Source of the DNA: Gammaproteobacteria bacterium
GTDB lineage: Bacteria; Pseudomonadota; Gammaproteobacteria; JAADGQ01
Assembly: GCA_013152295.1 (NCBI GenBank)
Contig: JAADGQ010000006.1
Coordinates: 1-36,216 of the forward strand
Direction: 5' to 3'
DNA: 36,216 nt
Under the pieces are notes generated by a model, which was not told where the DNA came from, ran no database searches, and was given only the letters and a program-made list of their open reading frames with translations. Within the stretch, counting starts at the first letter, position 1. Each line of letters opens with the position of its first letter. The position numbers and the translations under genes are program-made. Below, one piece after another: positions 1 to 7,628 of the stretch.

Positions 1-1
1 C

Positions 2-337
2 GACACACTGGCGGGCATCATCGACTTCTATTACGCCTGCAACGACCTGTTGCTGTATGACATAGCCGTGACAGCCAATGACTGGTGCTCCGACGATGAT
101 GGGCGATTTATCCAACCCAAGCTCGATGCGCTGCTCGCCGCATACCAACAGATCCGACCCTTCACCAACGCAGAGAACAGCGAGTGGGCTACCATGCTGC
201 GCGCAGCGGCGCTACGCTTCTGGCTATCACGGCTGTATGATCTGCACTTCCCAAGACCGGGGGAGCTGACCCACACTAAAGAGCCCGACGTCTTCAAACG
301 GATCTTGTTGCAACGTCGCCAACTCTGCGCACTCTAA
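2..337 (+). CDS. thrB: Homoserine kinase ThrB, C-terminal part (5' truncated by window edge)
   Basis: The reading frame is open from the first bases of the window and ends at TAA 337; about 111 residues are visible. Near the start is a segment of the type [17 protein letters not shown], followed by an N-D-W-C motif. This is the C-terminal catalytic-lobe pattern of the APH-fold homoserine kinase ThrB (the Pseudomonas-type enzyme, not the GHMP-type of E. coli). The enzyme phosphorylates L-homoserine in cytosolic threonine synthesis. The C-terminus has the expected helical [16 protein letters not shown] stretch. The start and ATP-binding lobe lie outside the window. No terminator is seen in the 31 bases to the convergent ntrC. 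A different APH-family kinase is possible but less likely. Confidence 0.82.
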   Translation, partial: DTLAGIIDFYYACNDLLLYDIAVTANDWCSDDDGRFIQPKLDALLAAYQQIRPFTNAENSEWATMLRAAALRFWLSRLYDLHFPRPGELTHTKEPDVFKRILLQRRQLCAL

Positions 338-368
338 TCCCAATCCAGCGCATTCCCTGAACAGACTG

Positions 369-1802
369 CTAAGATTCGTCAGCGCAGTGCGCTTTATCTC
401 TATCCATGTTTAGATCTTTCAGCTTGCGCGTTAACGTGTTGCGGCCCCAGCCCAACAGTTTGGCGGCATCCTGGCGACGGCCACGAGTGTGCTTGAGTGC
501 GGTTTCAATCATGATTCGCTCAAACATCGGTGTCGCTTCGTTGAGCAGGCCAATATTGCCACCGGCGAGGCGGTGATCCGCCCAGTTGCGCAGCTTATTT
601 TCCCAGTTTTCATTGCTGTCTGAAGAGGGCTCTTCGCTCTTGAGTTCTGGCGGCAGATCCTCCAGCCCAACCATCTGTCCGGGCGACATGACGGTGAGCC
701 AACGACAGGCGTTTTCCAGTTGACGTACATTGCCTGGCCACTCCAAGCGACTAAGATAACTTTCTGTATCAGCGTGTAGTGATTTAACCTCCACCTCTAA
801 CTCTGCCGCTGCTTTGGCGAGAAAATAGCGCATCAGTTGCGAGATATCTTCACGCCGCTCGCGCAGCGGTGGAATGTGGATGCGAATGACATTCAGGCGG
901 TGAAACAGATCTTCGCGAAATCCACCCTCTTTGACACGCTGTTCCAGCTGTTGATGGGTCGCAGCGATGATGCGCACATCGACCCGCACCGGGGAGTGGC
1001 CGCCAACCCGATAGAACTCTCCGTCGGCCAAGACTCGCAGCAGGCGCGTCTGTAGCTCCGCAGGCATATCACCGATCTCATCGAGAAACAGCGTGCCGCC
1101 GTTCGCTTGCTCAAAACGGCCTCGGCGCTGACTCTGCGCACCAGTAAATGCCCCGCGCTCGTGGCCAAAGAGCTCCGACTCCAACAGATCACGGGGAATG
1201 GCTGCGGTGTTGAGTGCAATGAATGGTTTGTCTGCGCGGGGGCTGTGGCGGTGCAGTGCTTTGGCGACCAGCTCTTTGCCAGTCCCTGATTCGCCAGTAA
1301 TCATGACGGTGATATTCGAGCGCGACAAGCGACCGATGGCGCGGAAAACCTCTTGCATGGCGGGCGCTTCGCCAATAATTTCGGGGCCACTACCATCATC
1401 ACCCTGGGGCACTTTCTGCAGATTCTGGCGACGCAGGTCAACGGCTCTGCGTACCAAATCCACCGCTTCATTGACATCAAACGGTTTGGGCAGGTACTCG
1501 AATGCGCCGCGCTGATAGGCGGATACGGCACTATCGAGATCCGAGTGTGCGGTCATGATGATAACCGGCAATCCGGGATACTGTTCGCCGATGCTATCCA
1601 GCAACGCCAGACCGTCAATGCCCGGCATGCGAATATCCGCCACGATAGCATCAGGCTGCTCCCGTTCGAGCCGCTCCAGCACGCCGTTAGCACTGCCGAA
1701 GGCAACAACATCCATGCTGGCGCGGCTGAGCGCCTTCTCTAGCACCCAGCGAATGGAGCGATCGTCGTCAATGACCCAAATGTGCTGTTTTGTCATAGTC
1801 AT
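369..1802 (-). CDS. ntrC: Nitrogen regulation response regulator NtrC (GlnG)
   Basis: The product is 477 residues, the usual NtrC length. Residues about 6-122 are a receiver domain with the acidic pair D13-D14, phospho-acceptor D56 and conserved K106. Residues about 140-375 are an AAA+ sigma-54 activation domain, with Walker A GESGTGKE at 170-177, the sigma-54-contacting loop GAFTGA at 217-222 and Walker B LFLDEIGD at about 238. The C-terminus (about 430-470) is a Fis-type helix-turn-helix. When phosphorylated by NtrB under nitrogen limitation it activates sigma-54 promoters such as that of glnA. It overlaps the 3' end of ntrB by 35 bases, so the two are translationally coupled. An alternative ATG lies two codons in. 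The sigma-54 promoter and NtrC-like sites at glnA fit its role. Confidence 0.97.
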   Translation of the reverse strand: MTMTKQHIWVIDDDRSIRWVLEKALSRASMDVVAFGSANGVLERLEREQPDAIVADIRMPGIDGLALLDSIGEQYPGLPVIIMTAHSDLDSAVSAYQRGAFEYLPKPFDVNEAVDLVRRAVDLRRQNLQKVPQGDDGSGPEIIGEAPAMQEVFRAIGRLSRSNITVMITGESGTGKELVAKALHRHSPRADKPFIALNTAAIPRDLLESELFGHERGAFTGAQSQRRGRFEQANGGTLFLDEIGDMPAELQTRLLRVLADGEFYRVGGHSPVRVDVRIIAATHQQLEQRVKEGGFREDLFHRLNVIRIHIPPLRERREDISQLMRYFLAKAAAELEVEVKSLHADTESYLSRLEWPGNVRQLENACRWLTVMSPGQMVGLEDLPPELKSEEPSSDSNENWENKLRNWADHRLAGGNIGLLNEATPMFERIMIETALKHTRGRRQDAAKLLGWGRNTLTRKLKDLNMDRDKAHCADES

Positions 1803-2874
1803 CGTCCGTCTCCAACGGAAGTAGTAACGTAAACTTGGTTTTGCCCGGCCGACTCGTGCATTCGATCAGACCGTTGTGCTGTGTAATCAGTGATTGTGCT
1901 ATCGACAACCCAAGGCCCGTGCCCTCCGCACGCCCGGTCACCATGGGATAAAAAATATTTTCGATCATGTCTGCCGGAACACCAGGGCCATCGTCGATGA
2001 CCTCAACCCTTATCACCAACTTGTGATGTCTGTTACCAATAGTAAATTGGCGTTGAGCCCGTGTGCGCAGCTTGATCGTGCCCTGCCCCTTCAACGCCTG
2101 AGTCGCATTGCGTACGATGTTCAGCAGTGCCTGAATCAGCTGATCTGAGTCAGCATTGAGTTCGGGAATGCTTGGGTCGTAATCACGCTCAAAGAGAATG
2201 CCGGTCGGCACCTCCGCTTTTACCACGCTGCGTACGCGCTCCAGCACCTCATGAATATTGGCATTCCTCTTTTGTGGCAGGGTGTTCGGCCCCAACATGC
2301 GGTTGAGTAAATTGCGCAGGCGATCCGCTTCGCCAATGATAATGCCGGTATATTCTTTGAATGAATCGTCGCCTAACTCTGCCTCAAGTAGCTGTGCGGC
2401 ACCGCGTAAACCGCCCAAGGGATTTTTGATTTCATGCGCCATGCCGCGCACAATCGCTCGAGTCGCCTGCTGTTGAACACGCAGGTTCTCCTCTTTGGTG
2501 ATGCGCAACTGCCGATCCAGCTGCTGAAACTCCACCAGTAACTCCAGATTTTTATGCGCGCCATACAGCGGGGTTACGCTGTAGTCGACCGTCGTATTAC
2601 GCAGGCCAGGCAACGTCAGCTGTACCTCTCTTTCAGTGAGGGGTCGGCGCTCACTCAACACACGGGCCAACGTTGCCGCAAAAAAATCATTGCCGGACAG
2701 CAGATCATCCATGCTGCCCCCGGCCATCTGCTTGGCGCTCACGGCAAACATCATCTCTGCTGCAGGATTGATGTATGACAAATGCAGCGCGTGATCAAAG
2801 AGCAAAACTGCACTCTGCAGATTTTCGATAATACGTAGTGCAATATCCGCAGTTGTTGTTGCTGATCCGGGCAT
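1768..2874 (-). CDS. ntrB: Nitrogen regulation sensor histidine kinase NtrB (GlnL)
   Basis: The product is 368 residues from the ATG at 2874. The frame can be extended to a TTG at 2928, but the ATG gives the normal NtrB N-terminus, where the PAS domain starts within the first 15 residues. Residues about 12-120 form a PAS-like sensor. The DHp region carries the H-box GMAHEIKNPLGG with phospho-histidine H147. The catalytic ATPase domain has an N-box, the G1 box VIDDGPGVP and the G2 box GTGLGLS. It is a soluble cytosolic kinase/phosphatase for NtrC, governed in known systems by PII protein. It lies 270 bases downstream of glnA, behind a terminator and an NtrC-like site, so it probably has its own promoter. 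The ribosome-binding site is weak. Confidence 0.94.
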   Translation of the reverse strand: MPGSATTTADIALRIIENLQSAVLLFDHALHLSYINPAAEMMFAVSAKQMAGGSMDDLLSGNDFFAATLARVLSERRPLTEREVQLTLPGLRNTTVDYSVTPLYGAHKNLELLVEFQQLDRQLRITKEENLRVQQQATRAIVRGMAHEIKNPLGGLRGAAQLLEAELGDDSFKEYTGIIIGEADRLRNLLNRMLGPNTLPQKRNANIHEVLERVRSVVKAEVPTGILFERDYDPSIPELNADSDQLIQALLNIVRNATQALKGQGTIKLRTRAQRQFTIGNRHHKLVIRVEVIDDGPGVPADMIENIFYPMVTGRAEGTGLGLSIAQSLITQHNGLIECTSRPGKTKFTLLLPLETDDDYDKTAHLGH

Positions 2875-3067
2875 AACTAGCCTATAAGCAAGAAATAAAC
2901 CAGTCTTGGCTGGCTGGACTCCCTGCAACTTGGTTGGCGTAAGCTTATGTGGCTGCAGAGCACTCTTTTTGCTCCACAGAGACAGTAAAACAGCAGCCGA
3001 AACTCGGCCGTTAGATCAGAGCAAGTGGTGCATATGCGTGCGAGAGTAGCAGAAGCGCAGAGAGGAC

Positions 3068-3082
3068 GCCCCAATATAGTGC
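3068..3082 (-). promoter_or_regulatory. NtrC-binding-site-like dyad upstream of ntrB
   Basis: Read on the minus strand the site is GCACTATATTGGGGC. The enteric NtrC consensus is GCACY-N5-GGTGC; this matches at all but one of the fixed positions. It lies just past the glnA terminator and about 195 bases before the ntrB start. In enteric bacteria NtrC binds in the same intergenic region to control ntrB. The match is seen; the binding is inferred. Confidence 0.55.
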
Positions 3083-3086
3083 GAAC

Positions 3087-3122
3087 AAAAAAGCCCCTGG
3101 CTTTTACACCAGAGGCTTTTTG
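3087..3122 (-). terminator. Rho-independent terminator of glnA
   Basis: On the minus strand a 10-bp stem (AAGCCTCTGG with CCAGGGGCTT, one G-U pair) with an 8-base loop is followed directly by a run of T. It begins 22 bases after the glnA stop codon. An A-run on the other side makes it potentially bidirectional. It would limit read-through from glnA into ntrBC. Confidence 0.88.
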
Positions 3123-3143
3123 CAGTGTTGCTGAGAGTTTGTA

Positions 3144-4550
3144 CTAAAGGCTGTAGTACATATCAAACTCAACAGGATGCGTGGTCATACGCATACGTGT
3201 GACCTCTTCCATCTTCAGCTCAAGGTAGCCATCGATAACGTCATCGGTGAACACACCGCCAGCGTTGAGGAAGGCGCGGTCGTTGTCCAGCGCTTCCAGC
3301 GCCTGCTCAAGAGAGTTGGCAACAGTTGCGATTTTGCGCTCCTCTTCCGGTGGCAGATCATAAAGATCTTTATCTGACGCTTCGCCAGGGTGGATCTTGT
3401 TCTGAATGCCATCCAGACCCGCCATCATCAATGCAGAGAATGTGAGGTACGGGTTGCCGCAAGAGTCAGGAAAGCGCACTTCGATACGACGTGCTTTCGG
3501 GCTACTAACGTGGGGAATACGCACGGAAGCTGAGCGGTTACGCGCAGAGTATGCCAACAAGGTCGGTGCTTCAAAACCCGGCACTAGGCGCTTGTAGCTA
3601 TTGGTTGAAGCGTTGGCAAAAGCGTTAATTGCGCGTGCGTGTTTGAAGACGCCACCGATGTAGTAGAGCGCGGCCTCCGAAAGACCACCATACTCGTTAC
3701 CGGCAAAAATGTTCTGACCACCTTTCGACAGTGACTGATGCACATGCATTCCACTGCCGTTATCCCCAACCAGAGGCTTAGGCATGAATGTTGTGGTTTT
3801 GCCATATGCATGGGCAACATTGTTGATGACATATTTGAGAATTTGCACTTCGTCCGCTTTGCGCACGAGCGTATTGAAAACCGTGCCGATTTCACACTGC
3901 CCGGCAGTTGCGACTTCGTGGTGGTGCACTTCAACCGGAACACCCATCTCTTCCAGCGCCAGACACATCGCGGAGCGCAGATCTTGCAGTGCATCAACAG
4001 GAGGAACCGGGAAGTAACCGCCTTTTACGCCGGGACGGTGACCGATGTTGCCATCTTCGTAAACCCGCTCGGAGTTCCACTCGGCCTCTTCGGAATCAAC
4101 TTTGTAGAACGAGCCGCTCATATCGGCGCCCCAACGAACATCGTCGAGAACGAAAAATTCGGGTTCTGGCCCAAAATAGGCAGTATCGGCAATGCCGGTT
4201 GATTTGAGATACGCTTCAGCACGTTTGGCCAGCGAGCGCGGATCGCGCGAATAGCCGGTCATGGTGTCCGGCTCAAGAATGTCGCAACGCAAGTTCAGCG
4301 TTGTCTCATCCATAAAGGGGTCGAGAAGGGCAGTGTCAGCGTTAGGCATCAGCACCATGTCTGATTCGTTGATCCCTTTCCAGCCAGCAATTGAAGAGCC
4401 GTCAAACATCTTTCCTTCTTTGAAGAACTCTTCATCGACACAACTGGTGGGCATTGTGACGTGCTGCTCTTTGCCGCGGGTATCGGTAAATCTCAGATCA
4501 ACAAATTTTACGTTGTTGTCCTCTATTAGCTTTAAGACTTCTGCGGACAT
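3144..4550 (-). CDS. glnA: Glutamine synthetase type I (GlnA)
   Basis: The product is 468 residues, the exact size typical of proteobacterial GSI-beta. It makes glutamine from glutamate, ammonia and ATP in the cytosol as a dodecamer. Visible signatures are the N-terminal [11 protein letters not shown] and [10 protein letters not shown] segments, the catalytic EPEFF and [10 protein letters not shown] motifs and the [12 protein letters not shown]-site segment. The regulatory adenylylation tyrosine is present at Y397 in the context DLYDLPPEE, so GlnE-type control is expected. A strong ribosome-binding site (GGGGAGGAT) precedes the ATG. Transcription appears to start from a sigma-54 promoter at 4704-4719 and to end at the hairpin at 3087-3122. 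It heads the glnA-ntrB-ntrC cluster. Confidence 0.98.
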   Translation of the reverse strand: MSAEVLKLIEDNNVKFVDLRFTDTRGKEQHVTMPTSCVDEEFFKEGKMFDGSSIAGWKGINESDMVLMPNADTALLDPFMDETTLNLRCDILEPDTMTGYSRDPRSLAKRAEAYLKSTGIADTAYFGPEPEFFVLDDVRWGADMSGSFYKVDSEEAEWNSERVYEDGNIGHRPGVKGGYFPVPPVDALQDLRSAMCLALEEMGVPVEVHHHEVATAGQCEIGTVFNTLVRKADEVQILKYVINNVAHAYGKTTTFMPKPLVGDNGSGMHVHQSLSKGGQNIFAGNEYGGLSEAALYYIGGVFKHARAINAFANASTNSYKRLVPGFEAPTLLAYSARNRSASVRIPHVSSPKARRIEVRFPDSCGNPYLTFSALMMAGLDGIQNKIHPGEASDKDLYDLPPEEERKIATVANSLEQALEALDNDRAFLNAGGVFTDDVIDGYLELKMEEVTRMRMTTHPVEFDMYYSL

Positions 4551-4703
4551 TTAAATCCTCCCCATTTGTGAATATCAAGTCGTTGTGAATAGAACGCTGT
4601 AAACGTGCAAACTTACACGAACAAATTTCAAAAGCCAATTCTCTTACATGTTTCATGAGAATCGCTCACGTGTCGTCCGCTTTTTGCGTGAAAGCTATGA
4701 TTT

Positions 4704-4719
4704 GGCAATTACTGTGCCC
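4704..4719 (-). promoter_or_regulatory. Sigma-54 (-24/-12) promoter of glnA
   Basis: The minus strand reads GGGCACAGTAATTGCC, against the consensus TGGCAC-N5-TTGC. The diagnostic GG and GC dinucleotides are exactly 10 bases apart. The predicted start point is near 4693, giving a leader of about 143 bases. Two NtrC-like sites lie upstream, and glnA is the classic NtrC/sigma-54 target. Confidence 0.75.
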
Positions 4720-4771
4720 GTACAATAACTTACTGATTTTATTTAACCCATCGCGCTGCCCGAATGTTTTT

Positions 4772-4786
4772 GCACCAAAATATCGC
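4772..4786 (-). promoter_or_regulatory. NtrC enhancer-like site 1 for glnA
   Basis: The plus strand reads GCACCAAAATATCGC: one perfect half (GCACC) and a degenerate second half of the GCACC-N5-GGTGC dyad. Its centre is about 86 bases upstream of the predicted glnA start point. The match alone is weak; its spacing to the next site strengthens it. Confidence 0.45.
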
Positions 4787-4802
4787 CCTTAGATCGAGAG
4801 AC

Positions 4803-4817
4803 GCACCATATTGAAGC
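4803..4817 (-). promoter_or_regulatory. NtrC enhancer-like site 2 for glnA
   Basis: The plus strand reads GCACCATATTGAAGC, again one perfect half site and a degenerate partner. Its centre is 31 bases from that of site 1, about three helical turns, as in the paired enhancers of enteric glnA. It lies about 117 bases upstream of the predicted start point. Confidence 0.45.
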
Positions 4818-4836
4818 GCTAACTTTTGACTCCCCC

Positions 4837-6360
4837 CTACGTAGTTTTAGCCAGATAGAGCGAATAGGCTGGGTTGTCTGTTTCGTCTACATACGCGTAA
4901 CCCAGATCATCTAAAAATATTTTAAACTCGTCATTTTGAGAGGCGCCCATTTGCAGACCGACCAGCACCCGTCCGTGCGCCGAGCCGTGGTTACGGTAGT
5001 GAAACATACTAATGCTCCAGCGCTGCCCCATGCGCGACAAAAAACGCAGCAACGCGCCCGGTCTTTCAGGAAACTCAAACCGATATATCACTTCATGAGC
5101 AACGCCTGAGGCACGACCACCCACCATGTAGCGCACATGCAGCTTGGCCATCTCATTTTCGGTCAGATCCACAACGGGATACTCTTTCTGGCGCAGCTGT
5201 GCGATAAGTGTCTCGCGCTCTACAGTTCCCTCCTCAAGCTCGATACCGACAAAAATATGCGCAAGTTCTTCATCCCGGTAACGGTAGTTAAACTCGGTAA
5301 TGCTACGCCTGCCCAATGCCAGGCAAAATTGCATAAAACTACCCGCCCGCTCAGGAATGGTCACACCCAACAGCGCTTCGCGCTGCTCGCCCAGCTCGGC
5401 TCTCTCCGCAACGTGTCTCAGGCGCCCAAAATTAATATTAGCGCCGCTAACGATGGTGACTAGATCTTTCTCTGTGACCGAGTGATTTTCCACATACTTC
5501 TTCATCCCCGCCACAGCAAGTGCCCCGGCGGGCTCTGCGATTGACCGTGTATCGTCGAAGATGTCTTTAATCGCTGCGCAGATCTCGTCAGTATTAACCA
5601 GGATCATACTGTCTACATACTGCCTAGCAACGCGAAACGGCTCTTTGCCGACCTGGCGCACCGCCACGCCATCGGCAAAAATGCCCACCTGATCGATCAC
5701 CGTACGCTGACCATTGGCCAGCGCTCTCTCCATGCACGGCGCGTCTTCTGGCTCAACACCGATAATTTTTATCTCTGGATAGAGGTATTTGACGTACACG
5801 GCAATGCCCGACACAAGGCCGCCGCCGCCCACCGGCACAAATATCGCGTGGATCGATCCCGCATGCTGGCGCAGTATCTCCATCGCCACCGTACCCTGAC
5901 CCGCGATCACCTCTTCATCATCGTAGGGGTGGATAAACACCATCTCCCGCTCTTCGCCTATTTTATAAGCGTGTTCGCAAGCCTCATCATAGGTATCACC
6001 GTGCAGAATGATCGAAGCACCCATCGCACGCACCGAGCCCGTTTTTATTGCCGGGGTTGTTTTAGGCATGACGATGAGCGCTTTGATACCCAAGTAGCGG
6101 GCGGACAGTGCAACACCCTGCGCATGATTTCCTGCTGATGCGGTGATAACGCCATTCGTTCGCTGCGCTGGCGAAAGCCCGACAATCTTGTTGTAGGCAC
6201 CACGCAACTTGAAAGAGAAGACGGGCTGCAGATCTTCACGCTTGAGCCAGACCCTGTTATCCGTGCGCAGGGAGAGTTTCGCGGCGTATTCCAATGGCGT
6301 CTCTTTTGCGACATCGTAAACGCGAGCTTTGAGAATTTTTTCTATGTAGCGATTAAGCAT
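4837..6360 (-). CDS. ilvA: Threonine ammonia-lyase, biosynthetic (IlvA)
   Basis: The product is 507 residues, matching the biosynthetic enzyme with its regulatory part. Residues about 15-320 are the PLP fold-type II domain, with the PLP-binding lysine K51 in SFKLRGAYNK, an SAGNHAQG phosphate-loop motif and the glycine-rich PVGGGGL loop. Residues about 330-505 are two ACT-like regulatory domains, each with an ERPG turn (PERAGSFMQF, then PERPGALLRF). These bind isoleucine and valine in known homologues. The reaction, threonine to 2-oxobutanoate plus ammonia, is the first step of isoleucine synthesis. The gene stands alone, divergent from rpiA and 286 bases upstream of glnA on the same strand, a gap that holds the glnA control region. 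The ribosome-binding site is weak. Confidence 0.97.
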   Translation of the reverse strand: MLNRYIEKILKARVYDVAKETPLEYAAKLSLRTDNRVWLKREDLQPVFSFKLRGAYNKIVGLSPAQRTNGVITASAGNHAQGVALSARYLGIKALIVMPKTTPAIKTGSVRAMGASIILHGDTYDEACEHAYKIGEEREMVFIHPYDDEEVIAGQGTVAMEILRQHAGSIHAIFVPVGGGGLVSGIAVYVKYLYPEIKIIGVEPEDAPCMERALANGQRTVIDQVGIFADGVAVRQVGKEPFRVARQYVDSMILVNTDEICAAIKDIFDDTRSIAEPAGALAVAGMKKYVENHSVTEKDLVTIVSGANINFGRLRHVAERAELGEQREALLGVTIPERAGSFMQFCLALGRRSITEFNYRYRDEELAHIFVGIELEEGTVERETLIAQLRQKEYPVVDLTENEMAKLHVRYMVGGRASGVAHEVIYRFEFPERPGALLRFLSRMGQRWSISMFHYRNHGSAHGRVLVGLQMGASQNDEFKIFLDDLGYAYVDETDNPAYSLYLAKTT

Positions 6361-6538
6361 GGGGTTTATATATCCAGCGGCGGTTCATATAATGATCGGT
6401 TCTATTTAGTCAGCCTGATACTGCGTTGCTCCGATTCGGGGCCTGTTGTCCGTCATATGCGCAGCCAATCAACACAGCGTTTTTATCGCTTTGGCAGTGA
6501 AGGCCCGCATCTTAACACCAGAATCACGGAGCATTAAC

Positions 6539-7195
6539 ATGACACAAGATGAAATGAAAAAGCTGGTTGCCGAAGCCGCGATCAGCTACGTTGAAGCAGG
6601 CACAATCGTCGGCGTTGGTACCGGCTCCACTGCCAACCATTTCATCGATGCACTGGCAAAGATCAAGCATAAAATCGACGGTACTGTCGCCAGCTCCGTC
6701 GCCTCTGCCGAGCGTCTCAAACAGCACGGCATTCCTGTGTTCGATCTGACAAGCGTTAATGAAATCGCCGTGTATGTCGACGGCGCAGATGAGTCTAATC
6801 GCTACCTGCATCTCGTCAAAGGCGGTGGCGGCGCACTGACCAGAGAGAAGATCGTTGCAGCATGCAGCGATAAATTTGTCTGCATCGCAGACGAATCCAA
6901 GCTGGTGGATACATTAGGCACATTCCCGCTGCCCGTTGAAGTGATCCCGATGGCAAGAAGCATGGTCGCCAGAGCGCTCGTTAAATTGGGCGGGCAACCC
7001 GTCTATCGAGAAGGGTTCGTCACCGATAACGGCAACATCATCCTTGACGTGCACAACTTGGTTATCGCCGAGCCCTGCAAACTTGAAGAGCAGATCAACA
7101 ACATCACAGGGGTGGTGACCAATGGCCTGTTTGCGCTGAGGCCCGCTGACGTGCTGTTGCTGGGGACTCAAGATGGCGTGCGCACCATAACCTAA
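6539..7195 (+). CDS. rpiA: Ribose-5-phosphate isomerase A
   Basis: The product is 218 residues from the ATG at 6539, one residue shorter than E. coli RpiA. An upstream in-frame ATG at 6446 would add 31 unrelated residues. A GGAG ribosome-binding site nine bases before the inner ATG decides the start. Key motifs are [11 protein letters not shown] (substrate phosphate loop), VDGADE (catalytic acids) and [12 protein letters not shown] (conserved lysine and glutamate). It interconverts ribose-5-phosphate and ribulose-5-phosphate in the pentose phosphate pathway. It is transcribed divergently from ilvA. Its 3' region contains a series of hairpins and a strong terminator. Confidence 0.97.
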   Translation: MTQDEMKKLVAEAAISYVEAGTIVGVGTGSTANHFIDALAKIKHKIDGTVASSVASAERLKQHGIPVFDLTSVNEIAVYVDGADESNRYLHLVKGGGGALTREKIVAACSDKFVCIADESKLVDTLGTFPLPVEVIPMARSMVARALVKLGGQPVYREGFVTDNGNIILDVHNLVIAEPCKLEEQINNITGVVTNGLFALRPADVLLLGTQDGVRTIT

Positions 7196-7248
7196 AAATT
7201 ATTTACCACGAGCGAGAACTTTTTAGGCAGGAGTCACTCTTATTTACC

Positions 7249-7373
7249 AGAGCATGTTGATACTGCTCTCCCGCCACCCCTCCCTAGGCGGGTATTCTGA
7301 CAGCCCGGTCCCCTAACCGGGCTGATTACTGCCCCGGCTCCTCTCTCCTCTAATCAAGCCGGGGCCTTTTTTT
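7249..7373 (+). ncRNA. Candidate small RNA or structured rpiA 3' UTR with four tandem hairpins
   Basis: Four hairpins with perfect stems follow one another. Hairpin 1: AGAGCA/TGCTCT, 7249-7269. Hairpin 2: CCCGCC/GGCGGG, 7270-7292. Hairpin 3: AGCCCGGT/ACCGGGCT, 7302-7323. Hairpin 4: GCCCCGGCT/AGCCGGGGC, 7331-7365, followed by seven T. The loops of hairpins 2-4 are almost pure pyrimidine (ACCCCTCCCTA, CCCCTA, and a 17-base loop beginning CCTCTCTCCTC). Such loops are complementary to Shine-Dalgarno sequences, as in C-rich-loop regulatory RNAs of other bacteria. A plain rpiA terminator would need only the last hairpin. No clear promoter of its own is seen, so it may be processed from the rpiA transcript. 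The structure is seen; the function is inferred. Confidence 0.5.
7331..7373 (+). terminator. Rho-independent terminator downstream of rpiA
   Basis: A perfect 9-bp GC-rich stem (GCCCCGGCT/AGCCGGGGC) with a 17-base pyrimidine-rich loop is followed by TTTTTTT at 7367-7373. It ends the rpiA transcript and the candidate small RNA. Confidence 0.9.
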
Positions 7374-7628
7374 AGTTTGATCCACACACTTAACCCACTC
7401 ATTTTTCTTTAAAATAGATCAAAAATCATCTGTTGAGAGGGATATCATTTTCAGTGCAATCCCGGCAGAATATTGCCATGGAGATGTGGATTTTTTCCAA
7501 ATAGCTCCACAGTGCTTTAGGCCCGATTGGACCCCCTTTTGCGCAACTAAGAAATGAGACTCTGCTCACTCACTTTCTGCGTTAACAGAGCTAATGAGCG
7601 CAACACCACGACACAGTGAGCCAAGCAG
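7374..7628. other. Intergenic stretch between the rpiA terminator and the repeat protein
   Basis: This stretch of about 255 bases is AT-rich in its first half and has no convincing coding frame. It should contain the promoter of the large downstream gene, but I could not find a clear -35/-10 pair, and no good ribosome-binding site precedes the ATG at 7629. Confidence 0.4.

Noticed and set aside
2875-2928. TTG-initiated extension of ntrB
   Set aside because: It lacks family similarity; the ATG at 2874 gives the normal NtrB N-terminus.
4604-4619. CGTG-N8-CACG inverted repeat in the glnA leader, also considered as a second sigma-54 promoter
   Set aside because: The stem is only four bases and it lacks the GG-N10-GC spacing.
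6365-6393. Possible rpiA promoter with a perfect TATAAT at 6388-6393
   Set aside because: The -10 is perfect, but the hexamer 17 bases upstream (TTTATA) is a poor -35; not enough to call.
6446-6538. N-terminal extension of rpiA from an upstream ATG
   Set aside because: The extra 31 residues have no RpiA character, and a ribosome-binding site lies directly before the ATG at 6539.
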